From Rhynchopus euleeides (Eukaryota > Euglenozoa > Diplonemea > Diplonemida > Diplonemidae): 64,000 nucleotides of DNA. Numbering within the stretch: position 1 is the first letter of the stretch; the number at the start of each line of letters is the position of its first letter. A program made the position numbers and the translations under genes. The notes under the pieces were generated by a model. The model had not been told where the DNA came from. It did no database searches and was given only the letters and a program-made list of their open reading frames with translations. Positions 43,246 to 54,525 of the stretch are shown here, piece by piece. The stretch lies in NCBI GenBank assembly GCA_963210315.1, contig OY723254.1:310001-374000 (forward strand), written 5' to 3'.

Positions 43246-46200
43246 GATTGTGTTTTTTTTGGAGATCTTGCGACGCCAGACTTCATTTCCCCCCCCCCCC
43301 CGAGGGGAAGACATCAGGTTTGGCGTTGCCATCGTGACTCTTCCTCTCTCATTGGCGACACCACACACAAGAAGAAAAAAATACTCTGTCTGGGCTGAAG
43401 AGGTTGAAGAGGCTGTACAAACAGGTTGTGGGTGGCGCTGAGCAATGTTCAGCACGATTTCACGTGCTTCGTAAAGAAGGGGACATACAGTACCCGTAGA
43501 AAATGTCGTACAAAAAAAATGTAGCTTTGCCTATCACTGTAAGGCTTCTCCGATCTGAAGCGAGCAGAACAGCTCATCAGATCTCGGTAACAATTCACTG
43601 CGCAACAACAACACTGGCGCAGCTTAACACGATCATCGAATGACCCCCTGGTGTCGACAATCACATGCACTGTGAGAGCAAGGCTGCCGCACAGCCATTT
43701 CCCCCATTGACGCCTAGTTTTGTTTGTTCGGCATAGCCAACTGGGTAGTCTTTCTGTGCCTTTAGCTGGATCGTGCGGCCCCACTCGCACCACCCCCATC
43801 AGGCCGGGGAGAGGTGCACACAACGCGTGGGGTCTGCGTTCCAACAAAACAACTTTCGGCAGGGATTGGTTTGCTGTCTCGTTTTGCTGTCACTTTACTA
43901 TCCAGCGGGGGGAGGGGGGGGGGCACAGAGAGCTTTATTCGGTTGGCATCTAGTGGGCTTCCTTCACCTTCATGCTCTCATACAACAGAGGGCTGGCCTC
44001 ACCTCCCCGAACACGTTGCTCCTCCAACTTGTGTGTTCAGAGCAGTGTGCCCCGGAATAGCCCAACACGCGGATATTGGGTTTCTGTCTCGTCGAACACT
44101 TTAAACGAACTGAACGACGTTTGCCGAAGAAAACAAGGGGGAAGTGGGGATGGATATACCGTCGAAAACAAGGCAGTTGAGAATGGGAAGCGTTTTTTCT
44201 TCTTACCCCGGCACTCTCTAGGAGTTTTCTCGGAAGAAGACCGATTGGTTGAGCCCACACGCCTCCCTGTGACGACAATATGCTGGCTGGGCGCCAAGTG
44301 TTTCACTGTATCGCACTGCCACATGACTTCTTCGCAGGGAGGGGGGCAAAAAGAACCATTGGAGGGGGGGGGGGTGAATGGGCGGAGAGTGCGCAGCTGT
44401 TCTGTCTCGCCTGCACCTTTGTTAGATCTGAAGGGGCCAGAGGAGTGGGGGGGGCTAACACACAGGTTAGCCCCACCCTCTTCTCCCTCCTGCACTCTGC
44501 AAGGGTTTGAGCTGCCTCAGGGATACAGAAACGTTTCGGCGCAGAAATGTAAATTGAGCACCTCACTCAAAAACTTGAACAGCCTCTGCAGCCTGCCACT
44601 TAGTCAATACTCACCAAGGCGCACCGCCTTCCCGACAAAAGGGCTTGAGTGGAGAAGGTGTCCGTGAATATATGATGTCACAGATTGAGCGGGACAAGCA
44701 TCACTACTACCCATGTATGGTTTTATGTATGGTTTCTTCGGGGAGGCGCTTCGCCCAGAAGCCCCTCTCCCCACACAATGGGTTTCGTTACAAAGTCCAG
44801 AAATACAGTAAACGGAAGTATTATATTGAGCGTGCCGTGCCAACAACATCGGGGGGGGGGGGGGTCTTCGCTGCGGGTGTCGAAAAGCGCGTTGGTACCC
44901 TGTTCTCCTATTTTGCAATGTAAAAATGCCGAAGGCAATGTGTAGATCCACAGAGGGCCTTCGCTCCGGTGCCGTTTGCCAAGCTGTATAGTGTGTCTGG
45001 TTCTCGTGCAGCAGTTCTTTCGTGTACCTTCTGCCCGATGCCCAGTCCAGCCCAAACCCAACATCGATTCCGCCGAAGGTGGCCTGTGCCAAAGTGTGGC
45101 CTGACTTCGGGAAGGCATGCCTGCACTGTCCTTATGCCTTCTATGGCTGGTTGCGCGGAGGCGGGCCAGACTTTGCCTCTGCAGAGGTTGAGCAGAGCAT
45201 TGCCTCCGTGTCGGAGGTTCTGCGGTAGCGGTGCCGGGCACCTCGTCCGGGGTGAGGGCGCGCTCGATACGGGGCGCGTGCGACATAGCACTGTTTTATT
45301 CGGAGCAGCTCGTGGCGGCTGCCCCTTCCCAGACCTGCTATATCCAAGGGAAACGCTGCGCTAAATCACACCGGCAGTGCAAGCCCCCCTGTTTGAACAA
45401 TGCAGTGTGGACGGCCGCGAAAAGAAAAAGGCGGGGTGGGGCGGGGGTGTTGTTGGGGCGAGATTATATGGAAACCGCCATTGGCATCGAGGCCAGGGCG
45501 GTTTTCAAAGAACTGTGTGGGTGCAGATTCTGAAGGAGGGAGAATGGGCTGGGGAGGTCCTCTCCGATTGCGAGGGCACCAACGCCTTGCTGCGTTGTGG
45601 TGGCACGGGCACAGTTTCCTGTGGTGTGAGCACAAAAACTCCAAAGCAATAAAAAATGCAAAAACAAAACAAGAATCACTGGCATAACACACACAGATAA
45701 TACCAGCGATGGTGTCGGCCTGAAGCTTCTGGGAGGCACTCGTCAGTAATAGTGCCGGCAACAACACTGGAGTGGACGGTCACTGCCATCAACGCGAATA
45801 TTGAACGATTCTTGGCCGTTTTCACAGCAGTCCCCAGCGAGAGGGAACGCTATTTCGTATCTTCTGTTTGGCATCGACGAACCCAGTCTGACCCTATGCA
45901 GGGCAACGAGGCAGCGACGTGCACAGTGTTGCCGGAAGTCGTTGGACCCACGGAGCACAGGCACAGCTCAGGTCGCCTCCAACCCTGGTGAAAGTAACTC
46001 AGCTGAAGGGGAGACAGCCTCCCCAGCAGTTTGGCAGCCTTCCTCTCCACATGTTGTTTCGTTTCCTCACGCACACAAGGTCGGGACAGAGGCAGTGCTC
46101 TCTGCAGCCCCTCGTAGAGCAGCTCTCCAGAACAGCCGCGATTTCTTGAACATTTTTTCTGTGTCTCATACAGTCCCATAGTTCGCCTGGCCACACAATG

Positions 46201-48277
46201 GATTTCGTTTCGGCAACGGGCATTGAAGATCGTGACACAGTTCACGCCAGAAGGGTCTTGTTTTTACAGCCACTGCATTGTGATCGAACAAGATAAAGTG
46301 TCACAGGTTGCGGGGTGGGCCGCTTGACGCCACAGCACTCTGGGATGACGCCAAAGAGAAGGCTCGGTGGGTCAATCATGGTCAACCGTAAATTACAAAA
46401 ATACACCACAGCAATTACAGTTCCAGAACTGAACCTCCTGATGAAGAGAGGATGAGGGCGGCCATGTCAGAGAGAGCCATCTGCATCAGCATGCCGAAGG
46501 GCTGTGATCGCCATCCCTACCGAACCCACTGTGAAGTTGGGAGATGAGTTCGGCAGCAGTGGTACGGTTGCCGTTCTTCTCACAGTTCAGGACAACAGGG
46601 GCGGAAAAAATACCCCCAATCTGCCCCACGCCCCTCCTCCCTGCTGGGTCAAAAAGAGTAGCAGAAAAGACAGCAAAATCGATTGCAATTTTTTTTCTCT
46701 GTTGGGCGCAGCTCTCGCTGCTTCTGCCCACCGAAGCACAGTTGGAAGAAGTGAAGGCACATTCCACACGAAGGTCCTGTGTGGACAATTAAACCGAGCG
46801 GATTTCAAGAGAGAAGGGCGTGAACAAAAGTTGGCGTTCTCCGAATGAACAACTCTCCGCATTCGCAATGACCTGCATGGTAAAAGTGACCCGATTTGGC
46901 GACGGCCGAACTGTCAAAATACGACAGGGCAACTCGGTTGGAGGGTGGGCACAAGAAAAATGGGACAAAAGGCACTGCGTGTCAACACGGTCCCACCCTC
47001 CGGGCCGGACAAACAAGCCAAACGAAGGAAGAGGGCAAGAGATGGCATTGGGCAATGCTCTCTTGCGCAAACAATACCCGCAGACCAGAAGGCCCGCTGC
47101 AATGCAATACTCTCTTGTTGCTTTACTCGCAGCCACACAACCACGTATGGCGGTGAGCTTCACCAGGCTTACTTCCATGAACCTTTCGCTCTTGAAGTTC
47201 AACGCAATATTGGTGCTCCTCCCAGGAATGACACGCACAACCATTTTATGACGCTTGTTGGAGGAGTGCATTCCCTTCCTCCAAAAACAATATTGTTGGA
47301 TGTCCAGAAACATATCCGAGGTTGTGGTGCATCAGGTTTGCCAATATATCCAGGGCATCGTCCCCATCGCGAGGTGCCGCCGTGGCTACAGAAGAGACAG
47401 TTGTATGCCCATGACTGCCACGCCTTTCGATGCCGCTGGGGTTTTCTGGTTTGGCAAAAACGAAGACACACAGCATCAAATATCTTCCAAAAACTACGGA
47501 CCAGACCCTGAAGTGGGAGGGGAAATGGCATTTTGGGCAGGCGTCCCGGCCGATCTTCTGGATAGACGCCGCTCTGGTGATTCCTTTTGTGGCACCACGA
47601 GAGAAAGGGACTTGCCGCGATCGATTTGAAAGACATGATTTTTTGGCCACGCCACTCACAGCCCCGGTGGGAGGGCGCCCGATGCTTGCACACACCTTAC
47701 TCAGGTAGACTGGAGCAGCACCTGCCTGGACCCACAACGGGGCACGGCTCCGCTCTTCCAGCCCAATCCCAATAAAAGGCGGTGTGAAAAGTTTAGAGAG
47801 TGGTGGCCGAGGAACCTTGGTGGGGAGGGGGGGGGGGGGGGGGGTGCGACAGGACATGCAGCCAGGTGTAGCGTGTCCTCAAAAGACAGACCCTCCCCTC
47901 CCCTCCGCCCTTCAGCAGGGCGTCCCACGGGCTGGGGGGCGGTGAGGAGGGGCAGGAAGCGTGGGGAGTGGGGTTGGGAATCAGGTGTATTTTTAATCCC
48001 GGTCTTCCCAGCCAAAAATCCCCGATTCATCCCCACTTGTTTCCGGCCAAAAATGGTACCCAATGATGTCCCTCCTCCCCGTGTGTGGGGCCCTTGGTCT
48101 TGTACCAAATGGGTTCCTTCCACGGTTCCTCCCGCTCGCGCCATCCTCGGGTGCTGGAGGAAAACCCAAAAAAACGACTTTCGGGACCGTTATTCCGACG
48201 ATACCCCCTGATATGCCACAGCTGAAACACGCCCAAGGACTTGCTGCGGTTACTAGACGGGCAGACACACGCTCCAC
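43246..48277. other. Region without a supported gene
   Basis: About 5 kb with scattered G-runs (43290, 43913, 44366, 44851, 47829). Short stretches look protein-like in changing frames, for example plus 46945-47511 (YFHEPFALEVQRNIGAPPRN) and plus 47255-47629 (FDAAGVFWFGKNEDTQHQIS). I could not build a coherent gene with GTATG introns. A decayed transposase or gene is possible. Confidence 0.4.
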
Positions 48278-48330
48278 GGGGGGTCTGGGGGGCGGAGCCC
48301 CCCAGCCGCCGGAGGCCACGGTAGTGAACG
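48278..48330 (+). repeat. Dispersed GC-rich module J, copy 3
   Basis: Same module; the preceding 200 bp (GACGGGCA, AAGGACTTG, CCTGATATGCCAC, CGCTCGCGCC) match the sequence beyond the inverted copy at 53387-53440, so the repeated unit is larger here (about 48065-48330 versus 53387-53600). Confidence 0.85.
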
Positions 48331-49147
48331 TCTGGCTCTTGGCTGGAAAAAAAACCAGGTTTTGGCTGGGAAAAAACCGCAAAAACCGGAGTAAACCGCG
48401 AAAACCGGAATAAACCGCAAAAAAGGATGCCCGGAGGACTCATCCTCATCCCCCACTCGAAATACACCTGGTTGGGAATGCAAAAAAAAAACTGTAGTCC
48501 TCTCGCTTTGTGGCAGACACACTGCCGGTCAGAACAGCTCCCAACATATTTTCGGTGGTTGATCGCACTTGCTGTCTCAAGGCTTCGAGGACCCTGTAAG
48601 GGCATGGTGGAGGTGTGAATCCTAAAGCACCAGTCGTACAGTTCCCTTCGTTACTTGACGACTTCGCTACGCTTCGTCGCTCGTAACTCGTAAAAAATCG
48701 AGACATGAAACAGAACGAATAGGGTGTGGGGGGTCGGATGGGAAACGAGGAATGAAATTGGTGTCGAGATGGTTGGGTGATAGACTTGCCCGGTCGGGAC
48801 ATCGTAATTTATCAACGGCCACCGCCCGGGGGCATGTTCTTATTCGGTGTTTTTAGTGGATGTATGATGTCAGGGGCTGAAGAAGAGACCACAAAAAAAA
48901 CAGCATTTGTTTTTGGAGAAAATATATTTTGGGTATATCTGACGAAAGGGCGGTTCAAATCTGGCTGAGAGCCGATTTTCGAACACACCAGACCTGCCAA
49001 ACAGTCGTGCTGAAATCGTACTCCTTTCGCTATAATAAGAGAAACACCCTGCCCAGCAACTGCAAAACGGCAGATCCGGGCTACTTTTCGTTGAGCGCAC
49101 ACTCCTGTGTCAAAGGCTGTGTCAGCCCCTGTGAAGTGGCATGAAGG
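48331..49147. other. Flank, no gene seen
   Basis: AT-richer low-complexity start, repeat L at 48621-48695, then unrecognised sequence up to the hairpin element. Confidence 0.5.
48621..48695 (+). repeat. Dispersed repeat L, copy 2
   Basis: Shares CTTCGCTACGCTTCGTCGCT with 51811-51890 and, more weakly, 36629-36691. Confidence 0.8.
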
Positions 49148-49482
49148 CACGGTGGCACGGTGCTGGTGGGAGACCGTCGTGGGAGACCGTTTTTCGGGAG
49201 ACCAAACGGTATCCCCCTTGGGAGAGCATATGCTCTCCCTTGGGAGACCGTCTGGTCTCCCGTGGGAGAGCATTTGGTCTCCCGGGGAGACCGTCTGGTC
49301 TCCCATGTCCGTTGATTTGTGTGGGAAGTGGGGTGGGGGGGGGGGGGGTCAATTTTTGGGGATGTGTCTGCTACAAAATACATTTTTAATCGAGGGGGAA
49401 TGTGGGGCGGGTTGGGGTGTGGGAAAGCACTCTATTTTTTGATCATGATCAGCAAACTGACCCCACACACGTACAAAACTAG

Positions 49483-50385
49483 CTACTCCTCAGGTGCATA
49501 GCACTTCCCCCGTTCAGGGATGTCCCATCGTTTTGCACGGCACACACACATGGTGAAGCAGTCCCTCGGTACTCCCTCACCCACATGAAAGAGAAGCTCG
49601 TTGTCGCTGGATATCTTTGTCACATGTGGAAGCAATCCCAGCTTTGATATCCTTTTCAGAAGTGCCGACAAAGGGCCCTTCCATTGATCCCGATAAAAGC
49701 ACTTGCACAGCTTCAGTGCATCGCACGCCAGTATCTTGGGCGGATCCGTCGTGATCCCAGGCAAGGGTTTGCACACCGATACCCGTGCCACTTCATAACG
49801 CATTTGGTCGTGTTCGAAGTTAGTTCCAACTCTGGCTGAATGCATCTTACGGGTGCTGTTCCCCTGTTCTTGCAGTTCATCAGTGCACTGGATTGGCAAG
49901 GCATCAACCTCGTCAAACCAGTGGCCCATGCTGTGCAGATACGCGTGTCCCTTCCGCGTTGTCATTCCAGGGATGCGCCATTCGAGGAGGTACATCAGAG
50001 CGTGATACATCACTAGTGAATATAGCATTTCCTTCTGGTACTCCAGCCGGTCACTGAGGTAGAAGCGGCAGGCGATGCTCTGATACCGGAAGAAGACAAG
50101 CCCCTGCATCAGTAGGCCCATCGTGAGCGGTACACCGTTCGAGAGATGGCACAACGTGTTCAAAGCCTCGCGTGCCTGCGCCCCCTTTAAGTTTTTTATA
50201 GGAGCGTTCTCTTGCGTGAGCTGCTGCACGTCCGCTGGCAGTGACCTGAACCCATCTGGCAGGATATGCAGCAGTATCACGATGCAGTTCTTCGTGTCAT
50301 GCAGAGGTGGCGTGATACAGTACACTTCGTTTTTGAAAGCGCTTGCTATTGGACACGAGAACCCCTTCGCATCAAGGGCCCGCAT
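49483..50385 (-). CDS. Unrecognised 300-residue protein of hairpin element E, left-arm copy
   Basis: Start MRALDAKGFSCPIASAFKNE at 50385, ending GKCYAPEE with TAG at 49483. Composition is protein-like: amphipathic helices, several Cys and His, YQSIACRFYLSDRLEYQKEM, GMTTRKGHAYLHSMGHWFDE, and a C-terminal FTMCVCRAKRWDIPERGKCY. No transposase DDE/DDD pattern, helicase or recombinase motif was recognised. The residue sequence is identical to the right-arm copy, so the arms are recent, gene-converted, or an assembly duplication. A two-codon longer start (50391) is possible. Confidence 0.6.
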   Translation of the reverse strand: MRALDAKGFSCPIASAFKNEVYCITPPLHDTKNCIVILLHILPDGFRSLPADVQQLTQENAPIKNLKGAQAREALNTLCHLSNGVPLTMGLLMQGLVFFRYQSIACRFYLSDRLEYQKEMLYSLVMYHALMYLLEWRIPGMTTRKGHAYLHSMGHWFDEVDALPIQCTDELQEQGNSTRKMHSARVGTNFEHDQMRYEVARVSVCKPLPGITTDPPKILACDALKLCKCFYRDQWKGPLSALLKRISKLGLLPHVTKISSDNELLFHVGEGVPRDCFTMCVCRAKRWDIPERGKCYAPEE

Positions 50386-50549
50386 GCTCAACCTTTTGCA
50401 CTGATGAAGCCGAGCAACAGACTCATCGCGCGGTGTTGAGCATGAGGTCCCAGTTCAGCAAGATGGGAGGTCAAGGCCACCGGTCAGCCTTTTGCTCAAC
50501 ACCGCGCGATGAGTCTGTTGCTCGGCTTCATCAGTGCAAAAGGTTGAGC

Positions 50550-51452
50550 ATGCGGGCCCTTGATGCGAAGGGGTTCTCGTGTCCAATAGCAAGCGCTTTC
50601 AAAAACGAAGTGTACTGTATCACGCCACCTCTGCATGACACGAAGAACTGCATCGTGATACTGCTGCATATCCTGCCAGATGGGTTCAGGTCACTGCCAG
50701 CGGACGTGCAGCAGCTCACGCAAGAGAACGCTCCTATAAAAAACTTAAAGGGGGCGCAGGCACGCGAGGCTTTGAACACGTTGTGCCATCTCTCGAACGG
50801 TGTACCGCTCACGATGGGCCTACTGATGCAGGGGCTTGTCTTCTTCCGGTATCAGAGCATCGCCTGCCGCTTCTACCTCAGTGACCGGCTGGAGTACCAG
50901 AAGGAAATGCTATATTCACTAGTGATGTATCACGCTCTGATGTACCTCCTCGAATGGCGCATCCCTGGAATGACAACGCGGAAGGGACACGCGTATCTGC
51001 ACAGCATGGGCCACTGGTTTGACGAGGTTGATGCCTTGCCAATCCAGTGCACTGATGAACTGCAAGAACAGGGGAACAGCACCCGTAAGATGCATTCAGC
51101 CAGAGTTGGAACTAACTTCGAACACGACCAAATGCGTTATGAAGTGGCACGGGTATCGGTGTGCAAACCCTTGCCTGGGATCACGACGGATCCGCCCAAG
51201 ATACTGGCGTGCGATGCACTGAAGCTGTGCAAGTGCTTTTATCGGGATCAATGGAAGGGCCCTTTGTCGGCACTTCTGAAAAGGATATCAAAGCTGGGAT
51301 TGCTTCCACATGTGACAAAGATATCCAGCGACAACGAGCTTCTCTTTCATGTGGGTGAGGGAGTACCGAGGGACTGCTTCACCATGTGTGTGTGCCGTGC
51401 AAAACGATGGGACATCCCTGAACGGGGGAAGTGCTATGCACCTGAGGAGTAG
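50550..51452 (+). CDS. Unrecognised 300-residue protein of hairpin element E, right-arm copy
   Basis: Mirror copy of 49483-50385 with the same residues from MRALDAKGF to YAPEE. The open frame extends upstream through the loop and into the left arm (to 50343), adding 69 codons antisense to the other copy. I prefer the internal Met at 50550, which matches the left-arm start. The two copies are divergently arranged around the loop, so transcription through the whole element would give a long self-complementary RNA. Confidence 0.6.
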   Translation: MRALDAKGFSCPIASAFKNEVYCITPPLHDTKNCIVILLHILPDGFRSLPADVQQLTQENAPIKNLKGAQAREALNTLCHLSNGVPLTMGLLMQGLVFFRYQSIACRFYLSDRLEYQKEMLYSLVMYHALMYLLEWRIPGMTTRKGHAYLHSMGHWFDEVDALPIQCTDELQEQGNSTRKMHSARVGTNFEHDQMRYEVARVSVCKPLPGITTDPPKILACDALKLCKCFYRDQWKGPLSALLKRISKLGLLPHVTKISSDNELLFHVGEGVPRDCFTMCVCRAKRWDIPERGKCYAPEE

Positions 51453-51810
51453 CTAGTTTTGTACGTGTGTGGGGTCAGTTTGCTGATCATGATCAAAAAA
51501 TAGAGTGCTTTCCCACACCCCAACCCGCCCCACATTCCCCCTCGATTAAAAATGTATTTTGTAGCAGACACATCCCCAAAAATTGACCCCCCCCCCCCAC
51601 CCCACTTCCCACACAAATCAACGGACATGGGAGACCAGACGGTCTCCCCGGGAGACCAAATGCTCTCCCACGGGAGACCAGACGGTCTCCCAAGGGAGAG
51701 CATATGCTCTCCCTTGGGAGAGCATATGCTCTCCCAAGGGGGATACCGTTTGGTCTCCCGAAAAACGGTCTCCCACGACGGTCTCCCACCAGCACCGTGC
51801 CACCGTGGGT

Positions 51811-51890
51811 GATCCTTATAAAGCTTCAGTCGTACGATTTCCTTCGTTACTTCGCGACTTCGCTACGCTTCGTCGCTCGTAACTGGTAAA
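51811..51890 (+). repeat. Dispersed repeat L, copy 3
   Basis: Adjacent to the right end of element E; nearly the same as 48621-48695. Confidence 0.8.
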
Positions 51891-51909
51891 AATATGAATA
51901 GCCTTCCAT

Positions 51910-52017
51910 GAGGGTCTTCGCTGGTCGTTGTTCTTCGTCAATCTTCGTCAGTTTTCAGCTAATTTAACAGAAAATGCACCCCAATGCACTGACGACCACC
52001 CCGTAGCGAAGACCTCC
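51910..52017. mobile_element. 108-bp micro-MITE, family I, copy 2
   Basis: Ends GAGGGTCTTCGCT and AGCGAAGACCTCC, flanked by CAT at 51907-51909 and 52018-52020. Inverted relative to the copy at 12978-13085, the same length, and clearly homologous throughout. Confidence 0.85.
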
Positions 52018-52020
52018 CAT

Positions 52021-52984
52021 AAAACGGATTCATTCGCTCTCTCTTGCTCTCTTTCTTCTCAACCTGCCAGAGCACCCCAATCCGTTCGCCGGCTCGCATC
52101 GTTCTGCCGACTATAGAGACGAAAAAAAGAGAAGGCGTTGGCGTTGTTCATGCGCCAAACCCGGGTGACAACCCCCACTCCCCAGTGAAGCACTCTGCAT
52201 ACCACTCGGTAAAAATTTCCCCTGCGGGAAAGTACAGGATAACGGAACGGAAGAAACATGGGGAAAGACAACCATCGTGTGAGGGGGGGCAACCTCTGGC
52301 GGCCCCGCTTAGGGGTGACATGAATCGGTGGTTACGAGTAGCCTCACTTCCACACAGGGGGGCAGGCCGCCCCGTTGCATTGAGTGATTTCAACGGGGGT
52401 GCATGCCGAATCTCTCGACTGACTGCACAGTGCCAGTCCTCCTTTCATTGTTTTCGAGAAGCATGTGGCAGCCCGTCTGCTCCATTGCCATGCTGGGGGT
52501 GCCTTCAAGAAGACCCCCTTCTGAATCGTGAAGTGGCGGCAAAACCGTGACAGCAGCCCGTCTATACAGCTGAGTGGGGTGGTTATTTTTTTATTGCAGA
52601 GTATCCGTGGAGACTCGAAGCGCAGATAGAAGCAGGGTCGTCGGAAGCACTCCTTCACTTTAACGCATCGTGAGTGTGCTCAAAATAATCGGGAAAAATC
52701 GTTGATCGTGCGAAACACACAGAATCAATTGGCGCGGGAGTGACGGGGCGCGTGATTTTTGGCAGGCGCAAAGAGACTGTGGGGATCAGCAGGCACCTGG
52801 CGGGTTCACCCCCCCCCCCCCCCCACCCCCCCCATGTTGCACTTCACCCCCGCCGTGTAGCAAAGAGAGAACCGGGTATAACAGGGGCTGAAAAATACCC
52901 TTTTCAGCCACACCAACCGCGAACCGTGGATTATCCCCCCCCCCCCCCCCCCCTACACTGGTGATCGATTTCCAGGCATGTCGC
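52021..52984. other. No gene seen
   Basis: Ordinary-looking unique sequence followed by C homopolymers (52810-52831, 52936-52953). Open frames lack supporting features. Confidence 0.5.
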
Positions 52985-53250
52985 TAAGCGTCGACCGTCG
53001 ACCCAGTGATTTGAGGTTTCCCCCCCCATAAAAAAGCGTCGACCCAGCGTCGACCCAGTGGACTGGGTTGACGCTTGGTCGAGGCTTGGAGCGTCGACCC
53101 AGTGGAACTGGGTTGCCATTCAAGCCTGGACCAAGCGTCAACCCATTTATTACACTGGGTCGACGCTAACCTAGCGTTGACCCGGTTACACTGGGCCGAC
53201 GCTCACCAAGCGTCGACCAAGCGTCAACCAACTTTCACTGGGTCGACGTC
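52985..53250. repeat. GTCGACCCAGTG short inverted/direct repeat cluster
   Basis: About ten copies of GCGTCGACCCAGTG or its complement CACTGGGTCGACGC in both orientations, spaced irregularly, forming several overlapping hairpins. Confidence 0.85.
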
Positions 53251-53690
53251 GAAGAGAGTATGGTTTTGCAGGAACAGATGCTCACTACCGTGGCCTCCGG
53301 CGGCTGCCGGGAACCGACGCGCCTCTCCCAGTCGCCTCAGGGGGCGCAGCCAACTCACACAGAATCTGTACACCCACAATGAACAGATGTTCACTACCGT
53401 GGCCTCCGGCGGCTGGGGGGCTCTGCCCCCCAGACCCCCCATCTCGCGTGCCCGTCTAGTAACCAAGTCCTTGCGCTTTGACGGCCGTGGCATATCAGGG
53501 GGCAGCGTCGAAATCATGGTCCCGAAAGCCATTTTTTTGGTTTCCTCCGGCACCCGACGGCGCGAGCGGGAGAGGAACCACAGAAGGAACCCAGCGCCTC
53601 ACACCGTGCCCACCTAGTGGTCCACCGATGGGAAAATTTGGGAACAACACGAGCGCGCGCGAAGCGCGCGCGAGAAAAATTGACCCCTAG
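53251..53690 (-). repeat. Dispersed repeat carrying module J, copy 4 (inverted)
   Basis: Module J at 53387-53440, a partial second copy at 53280-53300, and sequence to about 53600 homologous to 48065-48277 in reverse orientation. It is followed by the hairpin GCGCGCGCGAAGCGCGCGCG at about 53650-53672. Confidence 0.8.
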
Positions 53691-54192
53691 TGTTTTCCCC
53701 CCTGATCCCCCCCCAAAACAGGAGCGTCAACCCACCAAATCTGCAAAATCGAAAAGTTAGCGACAGGCCTGATCGATTTACCTTTAAATACGGTGACGCT
53801 TCCCACCCGCACGGCAACCTATGTGCTGTCGGACACGGTTGCAAAGCGAACTTTCATGGTCCCTCCACTGTACACTGTGACACCCACTCCTGCTCGATAA
53901 GAAGCGCAGTGAGGGTCACAACAGGCACGAAAAAATCAAGTGCGTGACACTTTCTACCACCCACCTTGAAGTGCATTGAAAAAACAACATCGGGGCCGAG
54001 AGTCACATGAACAACTTGCCCTGAAAACCCAAGGAAGATGCGACACCTGTTTGAAGAGGGGAGGGGCGTACAACACGCGTTGTGTGGACTTGGATGATAC
54101 CTCTGATCAAGACGCTGCGCTCCAGAAAATGCATTGTGGTGTGGGTGGAGCGCATACCACTACATATTCCCGGCATGGGCCATGATTTATAA
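53691..54192. other. No supported gene
   Basis: A plus-strand 69-codon frame at 53976-54185 contains RCDTCLKRGGAYNTRC, faintly like the Cys-rich tail of piggyBac-type transposases. This is too little to call. Confidence 0.35.
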
Positions 54193-54525
54193 TACCGTAT
54201 ACGTAAATATTATGGAACGTAAATATTATGGAACGGGCCCATTTTTGGCCGGTCCGTTCCATAATATTTACGTTCCAAAATATTTACAGGGCCAGTTGGG
54301 GACTCGGCGGTGAGGATGGCTTGCGTCAGGAATCGCGCGAAAAGTGTACGAGTAGGTCCCGTCAGGGACTCTGTATGCCGTCCGATCACCTGGTCCAAGT
54401 CCCCGAGTCGCAGAAAGCCCTGTAAATATTATGGAACGAAAAAAATCTGGAACGCCAACCCACCAGCGTTCCAAAATATTTACGTTCCATAATATTTACG
54501 TTCCAAAATATTTACGTGTACGGTA
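54193..54525. mobile_element. TA-flanked inverted-repeat element G (CCGTA family)
   Basis: 333 bp; ends CCGTATACGTAAATATTATG and (inverted) CCGTACACGTAAATATT, with TA on both sides. Repeated AAATATTATGGAACG units lie inside both ends. The terminal sequence is related to element H (36474-37279). Confidence 0.85.

Larger units (their letters stand above)
49148..51807. mobile_element. 2.66-kb hairpin (foldback) element E
   Basis: Arms 49148-50442 and 50493-51807 are near-identical inverted repeats of about 1.3 kb around a 50-bp loop. Outer ends read CACGGTGGCACGGTGCTGG. Just inside are clusters of the palindromes GGGAGACCGTCTGGTCTCCC and GGGAGAGCATATGCTCTCCC; the right arm has one extra 20-bp unit. 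Each arm carries the same 300-codon frame, running toward the element ends. I found no convincing target duplication (left flank ATGAAGG, right flank GGTGATC). Repeat L abuts the right end. Confidence 0.9.

Noticed and set aside
46820..47629. Coding sequence in the 46.8-47.6 kb region
   Set aside because: Protein-like stretches change frame repeatedly, have no GTATG introns to join them, and match no family I know.
50343..50549. 69-codon N-terminal extension of the right-arm protein in element E
   Set aside because: It is antisense of the other copy plus the loop; the internal Met matches the start of the left-arm copy.
53976..54185. piggyBac-type Cys-rich transposase tail
   Set aside because: Only two Cys pairs in a 69-codon frame resemble it, with no catalytic domain or TTAA ends nearby.
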